A stretch of 64,000 bases of DNA from Macrostomum hystrix (GCA_950097015.1 CATNEN010000025.1:1705001-1769000), one strand, 5' to 3'. Counted from the first letter of the stretch, positions 10,943 to 24,754 are shown. The notes: generated by a model from the sequence alone, not told the origin. Program-made: numbers and translations.

Positions 10943-13171
10943 AGCGAGTTACAGGCGGGCATTGTGAGGCATAGAGGCACGGAGACATGAAGATGCAGTT
11001 AGAACAAGAAGGGAGGCAGACCAACTGTAAGTAGTGATAGGCATATGGAGATAGGCAGAGAAATGATTCGCATTTGAGATAATTCAAACTGAACGCTAAC
11101 GAGCCTTTGTAAGTAAAGAAGGTGGGACAGAATCAAGAAAAAGACTGCAATGATAAAAAACAGAGTGAAACTGAGATTGCAGGCTTGATACATTGATAAG
11201 GAAAGGAATTAGTCAGGACTGGAGAAGCATTTGGTGTCGAGTTGCCACTTCTCCCATGCTCGGGGCTCTTTTTAAACAAATTCTTTAGACTAAACTCAGT
11301 GAAATCTCGAACACAGGTTACATCACTCACAACTCAACGTGTTGGAGAGAAAGATAGAGAGAATGAGAAGAGGGATGTTAATTAGTTCTGAAAGATTCAA
11401 ACGAAATCGTACTCGCGGCATCTACCAAGCCTAAGGACTGTTCGCTAAAATACCGACCAAACATTTCTTTCTGGGAATATAGCGCGAGCTGCCAATCAAT
11501 CATCTGTTTAGTGCGGAACGCGAGAACAACACAATGCTCTCGGCAGCTACTAGATTTGAGCATTAGTTAAAAATCAATTTCTAAAAATGAGCATCTTAGT
11601 TACAAACGATCTATTGCTGTATCTGAAAGCGGAAATATTAATTTGAAAATATAGAGACCAAAATTTACCTGTCAATCTTGGCGATCTTGCCGGAGCAGTA
11701 AACTATGAGCTTCCTATAGTTATAGCTGTGAATTAGAGTTGAACAAGTATTGGCTTGGGACTTATTCTCCGTATCCAAGGCCGATAGGATCAATAAAACG
11801 ATGGAGATCTGTGGTTGCGGCTTGATACTTCAATTGGTTAACAATAAGTTTGCAAAGAATCGCAGCCAACAACAACAATGAATGGCGTCAGGCGCAATTG
11901 ATGATTTGAAAGGCTGTGTATATAGTTTCTGTGTGCTGCGTGACAGCATGAATAAGCTGTACTGGGGCTAGCTGCACACTCATTGGTTCATTCTGCAGGA
12001 GCTGATTCGTCTCATTTCTCCATCGCCCTAGCCAATCCGATTGCTCGCCTTTGATTTGCCAAGGCTTTACCTCTGCGCATCGCATCGCGGTATTGGCGCA
12101 ATCGATTGTGAAAGGTGCGAGATAATCTTCTAAAAAAACAACAGAAAAACACGGCCAGGCATCGCTTAATAGCCTGTGCTCAAGATTTAGTGGGAAGATA
12201 AGTAATCTTAACACCCTACCAGACAGCTTAGAAACTTTCTAGTGGATCCTGTACACACACGTATCCAGGAGGACGAGAAGCACTCACTCAGGAAGAGAAC
12301 AACATGCCGAGCAGAACTGAGGAATAGAATAGACGGGAGGACATGGGGAGCAATGTGCCAGTCACACTTCATTATTTATCCGCCTCTTGGGGAGTTTGGC
12401 TAGGGTAAGGGCTTCACAGAGGATTTGAGCTGAGAGGCCATGCAGCAGCAGCTCTGATTTAATTGATTCCTGACCGCGGAAGGGTGGAGTCCTGGCTCGG
12501 GATTTCTGGCGATGTGACGATTTTTCCCCATGCTAGGAAAGAACATGTTGATTGTATTGAGCATAGAAAAAAGATAGATTCAAGAAGAAAACTCTGCGAC
12601 ATCCAGGTTCAAATGTCACTTTTTGCTGCACGCCTTTGAAGAATAAGTTATGGAATTGGTTTCTTGGAAAGCATAAGATTACTGAATGTTTTCTTTACAA
12701 CAGCTGCCTTAACAAAAGTCAACTATAGCTTGACTTAATGACTGCGGTATTAAATGTCTTGTTCAAGGATACAACGTTTTTTTTCTGTAGGCTGCGATTC
12801 GAACTTGCGACCTCTAGGTTAAAAGCCCGACGCTTTAACCACTGAGCTACAGACTCCCTAGTCCTTTAGTCTCGAGATGGTTCCCGAAATCTTCTCTCAT
12901 TTCCAGATCCCTAAACTAGGCTGTCAATCAACAGTGCTTCGCCTCCGTGCTCATTTGCAGCTCTTTCTAGTTGTAATTAAAAATATTTACAAATCTTCGC
13001 GTGATAATCCATCACTTGCAATGCTGGTTGCTACAGTGGGAATCTGCATTCATATAGCAGAGTGATATTGTGGCGACCCGTTCAATTGCAACTGCAACTA
13101 AAATACCCTGACAACCAGTCATCATTCATGTGTGATGCTGACACTTTAATAAAACTGAGCATTGCTTTACT
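10943..13171. other. 2.2-kb spacer with no supported gene
   Basis: Several 60-110 codon frames are present on both strands (for example minus 11888-12214). None has a domain, repeat-free protein-like composition plus splice context, or a neighbour that would support it. The tRNA-like segment at 12780-12857 is listed separately. Confidence 0.4.
12780..12857 (-). pseudogene. tRNA-Lys(UUU)-like pseudogene or SINE head
   Basis: On the minus strand the order is TCTGTAGCTCAGTGGTTAAA (box-A-like D arm), an anticodon loop CTTTTAA (anticodon UUU, lysine), then GGTCGCAAGTTCGAATCGCA (box-B-like). The T stem does not pair (GCAAG against CGCAG) and the anticodon stem has mismatches, so a functional tRNA is unlikely. 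It could be a decayed tRNA or the head of another SINE family. Confidence 0.55.
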
Positions 13172-15032
13172 TGCCATCCAGCTGACACTTCAGTGCCTCA
13201 GCTGCATTCCATCTGACACTTCAGTGCCTCAGCTGCATTCCATCTGACACTTCAGTGCCTCAGCTGCATTCCATCTGGCACTTCAGCACCTCAGCTGCAT
13301 TCCATCTGACACTTCAGTACCTCAGCTGCATTCCATCTGACACTTCAGTGCCTCAGCTGCATTCCATCTGACACTTCAGTGCCTCAGCTGCATTCCATCT
13401 GACACTTCAGTGCCTCAGCTGCATTCCATCTGACACTTCAGTGCCTCAGCTGCATTCTATCTGACACTTCAGTGCCTCAGCTGTATTCCATCTGACACTT
13501 CAGTACCTCAGCTGCATTCCATCTGACACTTCAGTGCCTCAGCTGCATTCCATCTGACACTTCAGTGCCTCAGCTGCATTCCATCTGACACTTCAGTGCC
13601 TCAGCTGCATTCCATCTGACACTTCAGTGCCTCAGCTGCATTCCATCTGACACTTCAGTGCCTCAGCTGCATTCTATCTGACACTTCAGTGCCTCAGCTG
13701 CATTCCATCTGACACTTCAGTACCTCAGCTGCATTCCATCTGACACTTCAGTGCCTCAGCTGCATTCCATCTGGCACTTCAGCACCTCAGCTGCATTCCA
13801 TCTGGCACTTCAGCACCTCAGCTGCATTCCATCTGGCACTTCAGCACCTCAGCTGCATTCCATCTGGCACTTCAGTGCCTCAGCTGCATTCCATCTGACA
13901 CTTCAGTGCCTCAGCTGCATTCCATCTGACACTTCAGTGCCTCAGCTGCATTCTATCTGACACTTCAGTGCCTCAGCTGCATTCCATCTGACACTTCAGT
14001 GCCTCAGCTGCATTCCATCTGACACTTCAGTGCCTCAGCTGCATTCCATCTGACACTTCAGTGCCTCAGCTGCATTCCATCTGACACTTCAGTGCCTCAG
14101 CTGCATTCCATCTGACACTTCAGTGCCTCAGCTGCATTCTATCTGACACTTCAGTGCCTCAGCTGCATTCCATCTGACACTTCAGTACCTCAGCTGCATT
14201 CCATCTGACACTTCAGTGCCTCAGCTGCATTCCATCTGGCACTTCAGCACCTCAGCTGCATTCCATCTGGCACTTCAGCACCTCAGCTGCATTCCATCTG
14301 ACACTTCAGTGCCTCAGCTGCATTCCATCTGACACTTCAGTGCCTCAGCTGCATTCTATCTGACACTTCAGTGCCTCAGCTGCATTCTATCTGACACTTC
14401 AGTGCCTCAGCTGCATTCCATCTGGCACTTCAGCACCTCAGCTGCATTCCATCTGACACTTCAGCACCTCAGCTGCATTCCATCTGACACTTCAGCACCT
14501 CAGCTGCATTCCATCTGGCACTTCAGCACCTCAGCTGCATTCCATCTGGCACTTCAGCACCTCAGCTGCATTCCATCTGACACTTCAGTGCCTCAGCTGC
14601 ATTCTATCTGACACTTCAGTGCCTCAGCTGCATTCCATCTGGCACTTCAGCACCTCAGCTGCATTCCATCTGACACTTCAGTGCCTCAGCTGCATTCCAT
14701 CTGACACTTCAGTGCCTCAGCTGCATTCCATCTGACACTTCAGCACCTCAGCTGCATTCCATCTGGCACTTCAGTGCCTCAGCTGCATTCCATCTGGCAC
14801 TTCAGTGCCTCAGCTGCATTCTATCTGACACTTCAGCACCTCAGCTGCATTCCATCTGGCACTTCAGCACCTCAGCTGCATTCCATCTGGCACTTCAGCA
14901 CCTCAGCTGCATTCCATCTGACACTTCAGTGCCTCAGCTGCATTCCATCTGGCACTTCAGTGCCTCAGCTGCATTCCATCTGGCACTTCAGCACCTCAGC
15001 TGCATTCCATCTGACACTTCAGCACCTCAGAT
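13172..15032. repeat. Minisatellite, 31-bp unit, about 60 copies
   Basis: The unit contains CAGCTGCATTCCATCTGACA followed by CTTCAGTGCCT. Diagnostic variants are GGCAC for GACAC, AGCAC or AGTAC for AGTGC, and CTATC for CCATC. Variants recur in runs, which points to local block duplication. The 31-bp period shifts frame each unit, so it is not coding. Confidence 0.97.
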
Positions 15033-15507
15033 GCGAATTCTCCTGAACTCTTATGAATTAGGCAGCTAGACTTGCTGATTGAATAGCACTTTTGTTTTAA
15101 AACGGGCATCCCAGTGCAAAGTCTCTTAACCCAGCACTTCCTAATATTTGAGAAGCCAACAAGTTCAATTTCCGCATGGGACTCATCTCTACCCCGAAGC
15201 CAAAGTCTAGTTTGAGTCCTAATTGAATTATTTCAGCGCCTACCAAGATCCGTTGAGGGCAACTTACTTAAAGGTCGCGAGTTCGCTCCCCCAAAATTCT
15301 GTCCCCACACTCTGAGGTCGCTGTTGTTGTGCTATCGATTTCCCCAGCCGTGAGGATTTTGAGCCGCTTGGCGAGAATTCCTAGTTAATAAAACAGGCTT
15401 TGCACTTCGTACTTAGTTCTTTTTTTCGTAAAAAAAGCGTGCTTGACAGCATCAAAAGCACTTGATTGACTGCACAGCAAATGAGGCGCCGTTTCACCCT
15501 CCGCCCT

Positions 15508-15553
<46 letters not shown>

Positions 15554-16146
15554 AGCTTTCAACGCGGCATTCGTTTAATATCTCCTCATCTGGTCACCAA
15601 GAGATGCTAAGAAATCCCCCCAATGTAACTTGAGACAGCCATGGTCAACACACACACACTCCGCATTGGGATTTGAGTAGTAGGATCAAGCAGCGGCCTA
15701 GTAGAAAATGTGATTCCATAAATTTTCTATAAAAAATGGGGATTTATAGGGATTAATATTATGGGTGGCAATTTTCAAACGCAGGCCAAATCGCTGTTCC
15801 ATTTCGATCCATGAAATAGGACCGTGACAGATGCCAGCTGCAAAACCCTATTCCGATTTTGTGCATTTCTAAAACAGACACGGCGTTAAATCTGAATTAT
15901 GTCAATGTTATCCCAAGTGCAACGTTAAAAAATTGGATTCGAAAAATCTATTTTACAATTGAAATAAAAATTCAGAATTTAAAATGGGCCATACAATTTG
16001 TTGAGCCAAATCTGGGCAATAAAACTCAGAATTTGCGAGGAAGACAAGTATGAAAATCAATCTCAAAGAATAAAAAACTATAACCCATGTGATGTTTTTA
16101 TAATTCTCTTAAGTCCTAAGCTCGATACGCGAAAAACGGAAATAAA
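15033..16146. other. Spacer with a CT microsatellite
   Basis: A (CT)n tract of about 38 bp lies at 15511-15548. A box-B-like AAGGTCGCGAGTTCGCTCCC near 15271 may be a SINE remnant. No gene is supported. Confidence 0.5.
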
Positions 16147-17296
16147 TCTCTCGATTTCCCAATCTCTCTCTAGATTTCCCAATCTCTCTCTAGATTTCCC
16201 ATTCTCTCTCTAGATTTCCCAATCTCTCTCTAGATTTCCCAATCTCTCTCTAGATTTCCCATTCTCTCTCTAGATTTCCAATCTCTCTCTCTAGATTTCC
16301 AATCTCTCTCTAGATTTCCAATCTCTCTCTAGATTTCCAATCTCTCCCTCTAGATTTCCAATCTCTCTCTAGATTTCCAATCTCTCTCTCGATCTCCTAA
16401 TCTCTCTTTTGATTTCCCAATCTCTCTCTCGATCTCCCAATCTCTCTCTAGATTTCCAATCTCTCTCTCGATCTCCTAATCTCTCTCTAGATTTCCTAAT
16501 CTCTCTCTAGATTTCCAATCTCTCTCTCTAGATTTCTAATCTCTCTCTAGATTTCCCAATCTCTGTCTCTAGATTTCCCAATCTCTCTCTAGATTGCCAA
16601 TCTCTCTCTAGATTGCCAATCTCTCTCTAGATTTCCAATCTCTCTCTAGATTTCCCAATCTCTCTCTAGATTTCCCAATCTCTCTCTAGATTTCCCAATC
16701 TCTGTCTCTAGATTTCCCAATCTCTCTCTAGATTTCCCATTCTCTCTCTAGATTTCCTAATCTCTCTCTAGATTTCCAATCTCTCCCTCTAGATTTCCAA
16801 TCTCCCTCTAGATTTCCAATCTCTCCCTCTAGATTTCCAATCTCCCTCTAGATTTCCAATCTCTCCCTCTAGATTTCCAATCTCTCTCTAGATTTCCAAT
16901 CTCTCCCTCTAGATTTCCAATCTCTCTCTCTAGATTTCCAATCTCTCTCTAGATTGCCAATCTCTCTCTAGATTTCCAATCTCTCTCTAAATTTCCCAAT
17001 CTCTCTCTAGATTTCCAATCTCTGTCTAGATTTCCCAATCTCTGTCTCTAGATTTCCCAATCTCTCTCTAGATTGCCAATCTCTCTCTAGATTTCCAATC
17101 TCTCTCTAGATTTCCCATTCTCTCTCTAGATTTCCAATCTCTCTCTAGATTTCCCAATCTCTCTCTAGATTTCCAATCTCTCTCTAGATTTCCCAATCTC
17201 TCTCTAGATTTCCAATCTCTCTCGATCTCCTAATCTCTCTTTTGATTTCCCAATCTCTCTCTCGATCTCCCAATCTCTCTCTCGATTTCCCAATCC
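16147..17296. repeat. Minisatellite, 19/20-bp unit, about 58 copies
   Basis: The unit is TCTCTCTCTAGATTTCCCAA, mixed with a 19-bp form lacking one C. Variants include TCGATCTCC and AGATTGCC. It is strongly pyrimidine-rich on plus. The irregular length mixture keeps it free of long frames. Confidence 0.95.
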
Positions 17297-17768
17297 CAGA
17301 TTTAGTTCTCTAATCACTGGAAAACGTAAGAGTATTTATTTCGGTTTTCGTAATTTCTTCTTCATTTTCTCTTTTTGCCCGTCTGAGTAACGCTGTAAAC
17401 TTTGCGACAGTGGGGGGCGGTTCCTGTGGAGACAGGGACGATAAGGAGGTCAGGCAGGGTCAGGGATTCGCCTTGAGGCTGGGCGGGCTGGGCTGCTCAA
17501 GACGTATATTGAGCAAGTAGTCTGATCACAAGCTGAATGAAGAAACTGGCAGATTGTCTTTATCAGAACTATCTTTGCTCTACTTGGTCAGCAACAGGAA
17601 CACGCGTTAAAGAACATTGTGCCTTGAATTGGCTTATAATAGACTCGTAGTCTAAATAATTCAGTCTCACCAAAAAATTTACCGTCTCCTGTTCTCCCAT
17701 TCTGAGCTTGTAAGTACAGTAGTTAGACCTTCGGACTTCCGACCATGAGGTCTGGAGTTCAACTTCAT
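17297..17768. other. Spacer, nothing recognised
   Basis: Short linker, GC-rich around 17410-17490, without a supported feature. Confidence 0.35.
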
Positions 17769-18481
17769 CAACTGCTCAATCTCACACTTAAACTGCTCAA
17801 TCTCACACTTAAACTGCTCAATCTCACACTTAAACTGCTCAATCTCACCCATAAACTGCTCAATGTCACCCTTGAACTGCTCAATCTCATACTTAAACTG
17901 CTCAATCTCATACTTAAACTGCTCAATCTCACACTTAAACTGCTCAATCTCACCCATAAACTGCTCAATGTCACCCTTGAACTGCTCAATCTCGCCCTTG
18001 AACTGCTGAATCTCGCCCTTGAACTGCTCAATCTCACCCTTGAACTGCTCAATTTCACCCTTGAACTGCTCAATCTCACCCATGAACTGCTCAATCTCAC
18101 CAATGAACGGCTCAATCTCACCAATGAACTGCTCAATGTCACCCTTGAACTGCTCAATCTCACCCATAAACTGCTCAATGTCACCCTTGAACTGCTCAAT
18201 CTCACACTTAAACTGCTCAATCTCACCATTGAACTGCTCAATCTCGCCCTTGAACTGCTCAATGTCGCCCTTGAACTGCTGAATCTCGCCCTTGAACTTC
18301 TCAATCTCATCCATAAACTGCTCAATCTCGCTCTTAAACTGCTCAATCTTAACCTTGAACTGCTCAATTTCACCATTGAACTGCTCAATTTCACCCTTGA
18401 ACTGCTCAATCTCACCCATGAACTGCTCAATCTCACCAATGAACTGCTCAATCTCACCAATGAACTGCTCAATCTCGCCAT
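17769..18481. repeat. Minisatellite, 21-bp unit, about 34 copies
   Basis: The unit has core AACTGCTCAATCTCACCCTT plus one base, with variants CACTTA, CCATAA, CCATGA and CAATGA. The period of 21 leaves three frames open on the two strands, giving heptad-like artefacts such as LLNLTLE and IEQFKGE. The minus-strand reading resembles a coiled coil but is fully explained by the repeat. Confidence 0.95.
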
Positions 18482-19345
18482 TAAATTTCGCGATAAAAGT
18501 TATTCAACCTACAAGCTAAAAGTTTTAAATCGGATAATTTGCTTAACAACTGCACGTAGCTAAAAGTACAGTACCTAAAATATATCCTATCTATATCAGC
18601 GGACTTCACTCCTCCTACCAGTTTACTTCATTGTCAACCTCATGAATTAGCCAACTAAATTAGCCAATCTAGTTAATAATTTACAACTACAAGAGGGAGT
18701 CATTTATACCCTCCCCAACCTGTCCGAAATACCCCAACAATAATAATCAAGGGGAAAGCCATTTATAAAGGGAGTTTTAGAATAAAATAAGCTCTTCACA
18801 ATGTTTAAAAACACACGGATGCGCGCCACTATAACACCAGGCAATGCCTTATAGCTACACAATAATTGTTATAAGCTATAGAAAATTGATGAGCATCGAC
18901 ATTGTGCTCAATTCCACTGTAATCTGGCGAGTTGCGTGTTCCCTATAACTGTCTTTTAATCATCCACCACCCCCAGACAAGCTTGTCGCCTGTCTAGTAA
19001 AATAATTTAGAAATGAAATACGTGAGGCAATGACACGCATTCAGAATTGAATGACAGTCAGTATCCATGCGCCCAACACTCCATATATTGGCGGCCAAAA
19101 CTAATGCATAGAACTGAATAGGGCGTGGTTATTTTACCGAAATCTCGAGTGGATCGAAAAAATGTCTTTTTTACCTCAGGGCAGGATTGGGAATGTGTAC
19201 AAACTTCGAGGCAGCAGAATCTTGTCTCTATCAACAGATGCTCAATCACAAACTGCATTATGCTTTCAGTTCAGAATCATGATATGAAAAACTATTGTTA
19301 CATTGTGACACACATCATGACACAGAATAAATACTTGAGACACAA
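18482..19345. other. Spacer, nothing recognised
   Basis: AT-rich unique sequence with short frames only and no identified feature. Confidence 0.4.
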
Positions 19346-20898
19346 AATGATCATGACACTGTAATGACAATGGTCATGACACTGTAATGACAATGATCAT
19401 GACACTGTAATGACAATGATCATGACACTGTAATGACAATGATCATGACACTGTAATGACAATAGTCATGACACTGTAATGACAATGATCATGACACTGT
19501 AATGACAATGATCATGACACTGTAATGACAATGATTATGACACTGTAATGACAATGATCATGACACTGTAATGACAATGGTCATGACACTGTAATGACAA
19601 TGATCATGACACTGTAATGACAATGATCACGACACTGTAATGACAATGATCATGACACTGTAATGACAATGATCATGACACTGTAATGACAATGGTCATG
19701 ACACTGTAATGACAACGATCATGACACTGTAATGACAATGGTCATGACACTGTAATGACAATGGTCATGACACTGTAATGACAATGGTCATGACACTGTA
19801 ATGACAATGATCATGACACTGTAATGACAATGGTCATGACACTGTAATGACAATGATCATGACACTGTAATGACAATGATCATGACACTGTAATGACAAT
19901 GATCATGACACTGTAATGACAATAGTCATGACACTGTAATGACAATGATCATGACACTGTAATGACAATGATCATGACACTGTAATGACAATGATTATGA
20001 CACTGTAATGACAATGATCATGACACTGTAATGACAATGGTCATGACACTGTAATGACAATGATCATGACACTGTAATGACAATGATCACGACACTGTAA
20101 TGACAATGATCATGACACTGTAATGACAATGATCATGACACTGTAATGACAATGGTCATGACACTGTAATGACAACGATCATGACACTGTAATGACAATG
20201 GTCATGACACTGTAATGACAATGGTCATGACACTGTAATGACAATGGTCATGACACTGTAATGACAATGATCATGACACTGTAATGACAATGGTCATGAC
20301 ACTGTAATGACAATGATCATGACACTGTAATGACAATGGTCATGACACTGTAATGACAATGGTCATGACACTGTAATGACAATAGTCATGACACTGTAAT
20401 GACAATGATCATGACACTGTAATGACAATGATCATGACACTGTAATGACAATGATTATGACACTGTAATGACAATGATCATGACAGTGTAATGACAATGG
20501 TCATGACACTGTAATGACAATGATCATGACACTGTAATGACAATGATCACGACACTGTAATGACAATGATCATGACACTGTAATGACAATGATCATGACA
20601 CTGTAATGACAATGATCATGACACTGTAATGACAACGATCATGACACTGTAATGACAATGGTTATGACACTGTAATGACAATGGTCATGACACTGTAATG
20701 ACAATGGTCATGACACTGTAATGACAATGATCATGACACTGTAATGACAATGGTCATGACACTGTAATGACAATGATCATGACACTGTAATGACAATGGT
20801 CATGACACTGTAATGACAATGGTCATGACACTATAATGACAATGGTCATGACACTACAATGACAATGATCATGACACTATAATGACAATGGTCATGAC
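19346..20898. repeat. Minisatellite, 23-bp unit with 460-bp higher-order repeat
   Basis: The unit includes ATGACACTGTAATGACAATG plus ATC or GTC, about 67 copies. Variant units recur in the same order every 20 units: the GATCACGACACTG variant lies at about 19629, 20089 and 20549, exactly 460 bp apart. The GATTATGAC variant follows the same spacing. Each unit contains TCATGA, and most also contain TGATCA. Confidence 0.97.
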
Positions 20899-22075
20899 AC
20901 CAATGAACAATAAATATTTAGCACGGAGAATAAATGGTGTAGTACGGAAAAGGTGAGCAACATATTGATTGCTCTATAAAGATATTTTAACAAACCAGAA
21001 GCGAGGATTACAATGGATATTTTGCTGCTTGGAGTCAACAGTTGGGGAAAAAAAGATAATTTTTAGCGCGATCCATTTTGCCTAACACATTGCAAAACGT
21101 TGGCAGGTTGGGCAAATAGAATTGATGGCCTTGTGTTGGTAAGTGGGTGATTGCATTATACTTTATCAAAAAACATGCAAATTTGCCAAGGAAGTCAGGC
21201 TAAAAGGCGAGCTACTGTACGAAAGGTTGAGAACAAGCTTCACTTTCGTGAAGAAGAGATTATTATAAAAGAAATTTTAGTCGATGAAAGCAAAAAAAAC
21301 GAAAGAGTGAGAGAGATTGACGAAAGGCGAAAGTTAATTAATTAGCGCTCGCCTACGGGTACCAGGTGGGGGACCAACTGGGAAAAGATGGGAAATTATC
21401 CCTTCAACCCCTGCTCAGGAGGGTCAGTTTAGGATGGCCGATCTAGAACGAAGAGAAATTAATTAACTGACTGCCTGGCCCAGCTGTTCAGTTTTTTCCC
21501 CTTTATCCTCTCAAACCCCGGGCCCAGTTCGCAGATTATCAGTCAGCGCAGATTGAAAATCCAGAATTCGCTTTCGTTGCACGGAGGTTAACAGAGCCAG
21601 TGTTGCTTCAGGGAGCGGCTAAAATTTCATTAGGAATTCACAAAAGTGACGAAAAATCTGAGCAGCATATTCTGACAGACTCAGTTGCTGTCTGGGATTT
21701 GGTGGGGTGGCGCAAAGGATTACCCCCAGGGGGGTATGCGGCACTTTTTAATCCCGGAAAAGCAATTGAGCCCATGAATTCCAATGATATCAGCTATTTT
21801 CCCATCGCCACTTGGCCGAAACACTTAGCTAGTCAATATCAATTACAATTTATATCATTTTTTATACAAAGCTAAAATATCAAAGTATCTAAACTATCAG
21901 TGTGTACTTTGATATAATCAGGATCAAATCACTGCAATTTAGTACGAGTAAGTATTCTCAAAACAGGTGGAATTTATAAATGCTTTTCAAGGAAAGCTAA
22001 CTCAACCATGCCTTTGCCACCCAAATGCACTCGACCTTGTGTGTTCCAGGATCATACACCGCCTCCCTGCCATAG
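20899..22075. other. Spacer with unassigned short frames
   Basis: A 64-codon frame at 21151-21345 is lysine/glutamate-rich but matches no family I know. A 91-codon frame lies at 21600-21875. Neither is supported as a gene. Confidence 0.35.
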
Positions 22076-22636
22076 TCCCCATATCTCACCACCCACCTGA
22101 TTCCCTCCCCATCTCTCACCACCCACCTGATTCCCTCCCCATCTCTCACCACCCACCTGATTCCCTCCCCAACTCTCACCACCCACCTGATTCCCTCCCC
22201 AACTCTCACCATCCACCTGATTCCCTCCCCATCTCTCACCACCCACCTGATTCCCTCCCCATCTCTCACCACCCACCTGATTCCCTCCCCAACTCTCACC
22301 ACCCACCTGATTCCCTCCCCATCTCTCACCACCAACCTGATTCCCTCCCCATCTCTCACCACCCACCTGATTCCCTCCCCATCTCTCACCACCCACCTGA
22401 TTCCCTCCCCATCTCTCACCACCCACCTGATTCCCTCCCCATCTCTCATCACCCACCTGATTCCGTCCCCATCTCTCACCACCCACCTGATTCCCTCCCC
22501 ATCTCTCACCACCCACCTGATTCCGTCCCCATCTCTCACCATCCACCTGATTCCCTCCCCATCTATCACCACCCACCTGATTCCCTCCCCATCTCTCACC
22601 ACCCACCTGATTCCCTCCCCATCTCTCCCCACCTCC
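22076..22636. repeat. Minisatellite, 30-bp unit, about 19 copies
   Basis: The unit includes CCATCTCTCACCACCCACCT followed by GATTCCCTCC, repeating in exact 30-bp register. It lies inside an open frame (21967-22944) that would read PISHHPPDSL. The frame stays open only because of the period, and two other frames on the opposite strand are open as well, so I do not call a protein. Confidence 0.95.
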
Positions 22637-23325
22637 CCCTCCCCAAGATCGCATGCGGAAAAAGTTTATATCCGAGAGTGAAAAGAGTGCAATGGAGTGA
22701 GACATATTGCGGGCTGTCTGTCGCGCTGCACATGTTTTCAAACAAGGAGAGGAAAAATTATACTTTGACTAAAAATTGCGGTGTCACGATCTTGACCTCC
22801 CAAACACTCGTTTGGAGTGTTCGAGTCGGAGGACTCGTGGAAGTGGGGAGGGTGGAGGGCAAGCGTCCACCTCGTTCCCAGATTTTTTCAATATTCATCT
22901 GTCGTCCAAAAAGCGATGCCTCTATTCTACATCTTTTCAGTTGAGCTTGTTTTCCGAGCAGTTTTTTCAGCCAGTGAGAAAGGGACGAAAGAGTAACCAT
23001 GAGTTTTCTGTCGGTACTTGCTCTCTCACGAATGGGAACTGTTGGGACAGGTGGGAACAGCGCTCCCACAGGTAGGGCAAACAGGCCCTGCCTTCTCCCA
23101 AATGCCGATTGTCGTTCATTGTTTGCAGGAGCGGGATCCGGTGATCCCAAAGCCTAGCTTTGTTCTCTGGCTAGCGACTTTTCCCATTTTTATTTGCTCC
23201 CCAACACCGACTAAAATCCCCTCCGCTTGTTTGCTACAAATCGAAACAGGTATAGTTCAAAAGGGCAGGTGATAAGAACATAGCACAGAAATATCCCAAT
23301 GATTAAGGGTTCCAGTAAGTCGCAA
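22637..23325. other. Spacer, nothing recognised
   Basis: Unique sequence between arrays. Overlapping short frames have no recognised domain. Confidence 0.35.
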
Positions 23326-23905
23326 AAATATCCCAATTTTGGATGGGATTCTAGGAGGGCATAGAAATATCCCAAATGAGGATGGGATTCTAGCGTGCTA
23401 CAGATATATCCCAAATGAGGATGGGATTCTAGCGTGCTACAGATATATCCCAAATGAGGATGGGATTCTAGCGTGCTACAGATATATCCCAAATGAGGAT
23501 GGGATTCTAGCGTGCTACAGATATATCCTAAATGAGGATGGAATTCTAGCGTGCTACAGATATATCCCAAATGAGGATGGGATTCTAGCGTGCTACAGAT
23601 ATATCCCAAATGAGGATGGGATTCTAGCGTGCTACAGATATATCCTAAATGAGGATGGGATTCTAGCGTGTTACAGATATATCCCAAATGAGGATGGGAT
23701 TCTAGCGTGCTACAGATATATCCCAAATGAGGATGGGATTCTAGCGTGCTACAGATATATCCCAAATGATGATGGGATTCTAGCGTGCTACAGATATATC
23801 CCAAATGAGGATGCGATTCTAGCGTGCTACAGATATATCCCAAATTATGATGGGATTCTAGCGGATCAAAAGAAATATCCCATATTGTGAAGGGATTCCT
23901 GTGGG
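23326..23905. repeat. Minisatellite, 39-bp unit, about 15 copies
   Basis: The unit includes ATATATCCCAAATGAGGATG followed by GGATTCTAGCGTGCTACAG. The edge units are the most diverged, with central units nearly identical, as expected for an array homogenised from its middle. Both strands are open because 39 is a multiple of three. Confidence 0.95.
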
Positions 23906-24754
23906 TCTCAGAAATATCCCAAATCTGAAAATCACTTTAAAAAATCCAGAATTTTCCAATTAAGTTAAGCGTGAGGAAGCGAAAAAAAATGAATGTCAAT
24001 TTTATGCACAACAATGTCAGTCGCAAATCTATTTCTAATTTTAAATCGTCAAGGCTGAGTAGTAAAGAGGCCAAAATGATGTAGCGAATTGCCAAAAAAT
24101 CTGTTTAAAGTACAATGCCTTCAGCTCTAACTGTACCTGCATGTTGCGAGTCTAACCAATGCTAGCACTCAAGCGCATCTCAAACTAAAAACTCGTGATT
24201 TAACAATGAGCTCAATACTTAACGCAGATTGGTGAAGAACAGCACTTTCTATTTTCTAATGCTTAAAAAAACCTGCAAAAAATAATTTAACTAAAAAAGT
24301 CAGACGTCTTTATTCAGGTCTTTATATTGGCTTCTGTTTGACTGTAGCCCATAATAGGCATTATCCTGCATGCAGCTCAAACTCACCTGCAAGACAAATA
24401 TTATTTGTTCCCTTTTATTTGCTCCTGTGATAAAACTTGGTGAAAGTGCTCCCATTGTTCCCAAAGCCATTGATGACACGATTAACATTGTCACCCAGCT
24501 TCATCAATCAGAATATTCTCAGGAAGTTTGCCAGGAAAAAATAAACTGCTTTGTTGGAAACAGGAGGCCGTTACATTGTTACGGGGGGCGTTTTGTAATT
24601 GTGTAGGCGTTGAATCTCAAATTCTGTTACGATTTTTTCAAATCAACAAATATTTTTCATTAGAAATATGAGATACAAATGTAAAAATGTGAAAACCTAT
24701 AAGCGGAATGGCTAGGATAGTTATAAATCAATCGAGGAAATAGCTGGCATTCGT
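23906..24754. other. Spacer, nothing recognised
   Basis: AT-rich. Opposed short frames at 24300-24606 are unrecognised. Confidence 0.35.

Noticed and set aside
17679-18419. Minus-strand 246-codon frame resembling a coiled coil (IEQFKGE heptads)
   Set aside because: The heptad is simply the 21-bp minisatellite unit translated. The complementary strand and other frames are open too.
21967-22944. 325-codon frame with a PISHHPPDSL repeat
   Set aside because: The 30-bp period and lack of stops keep it open, and the opposite strand is equally open in two frames. The flanking codons are not protein-like.
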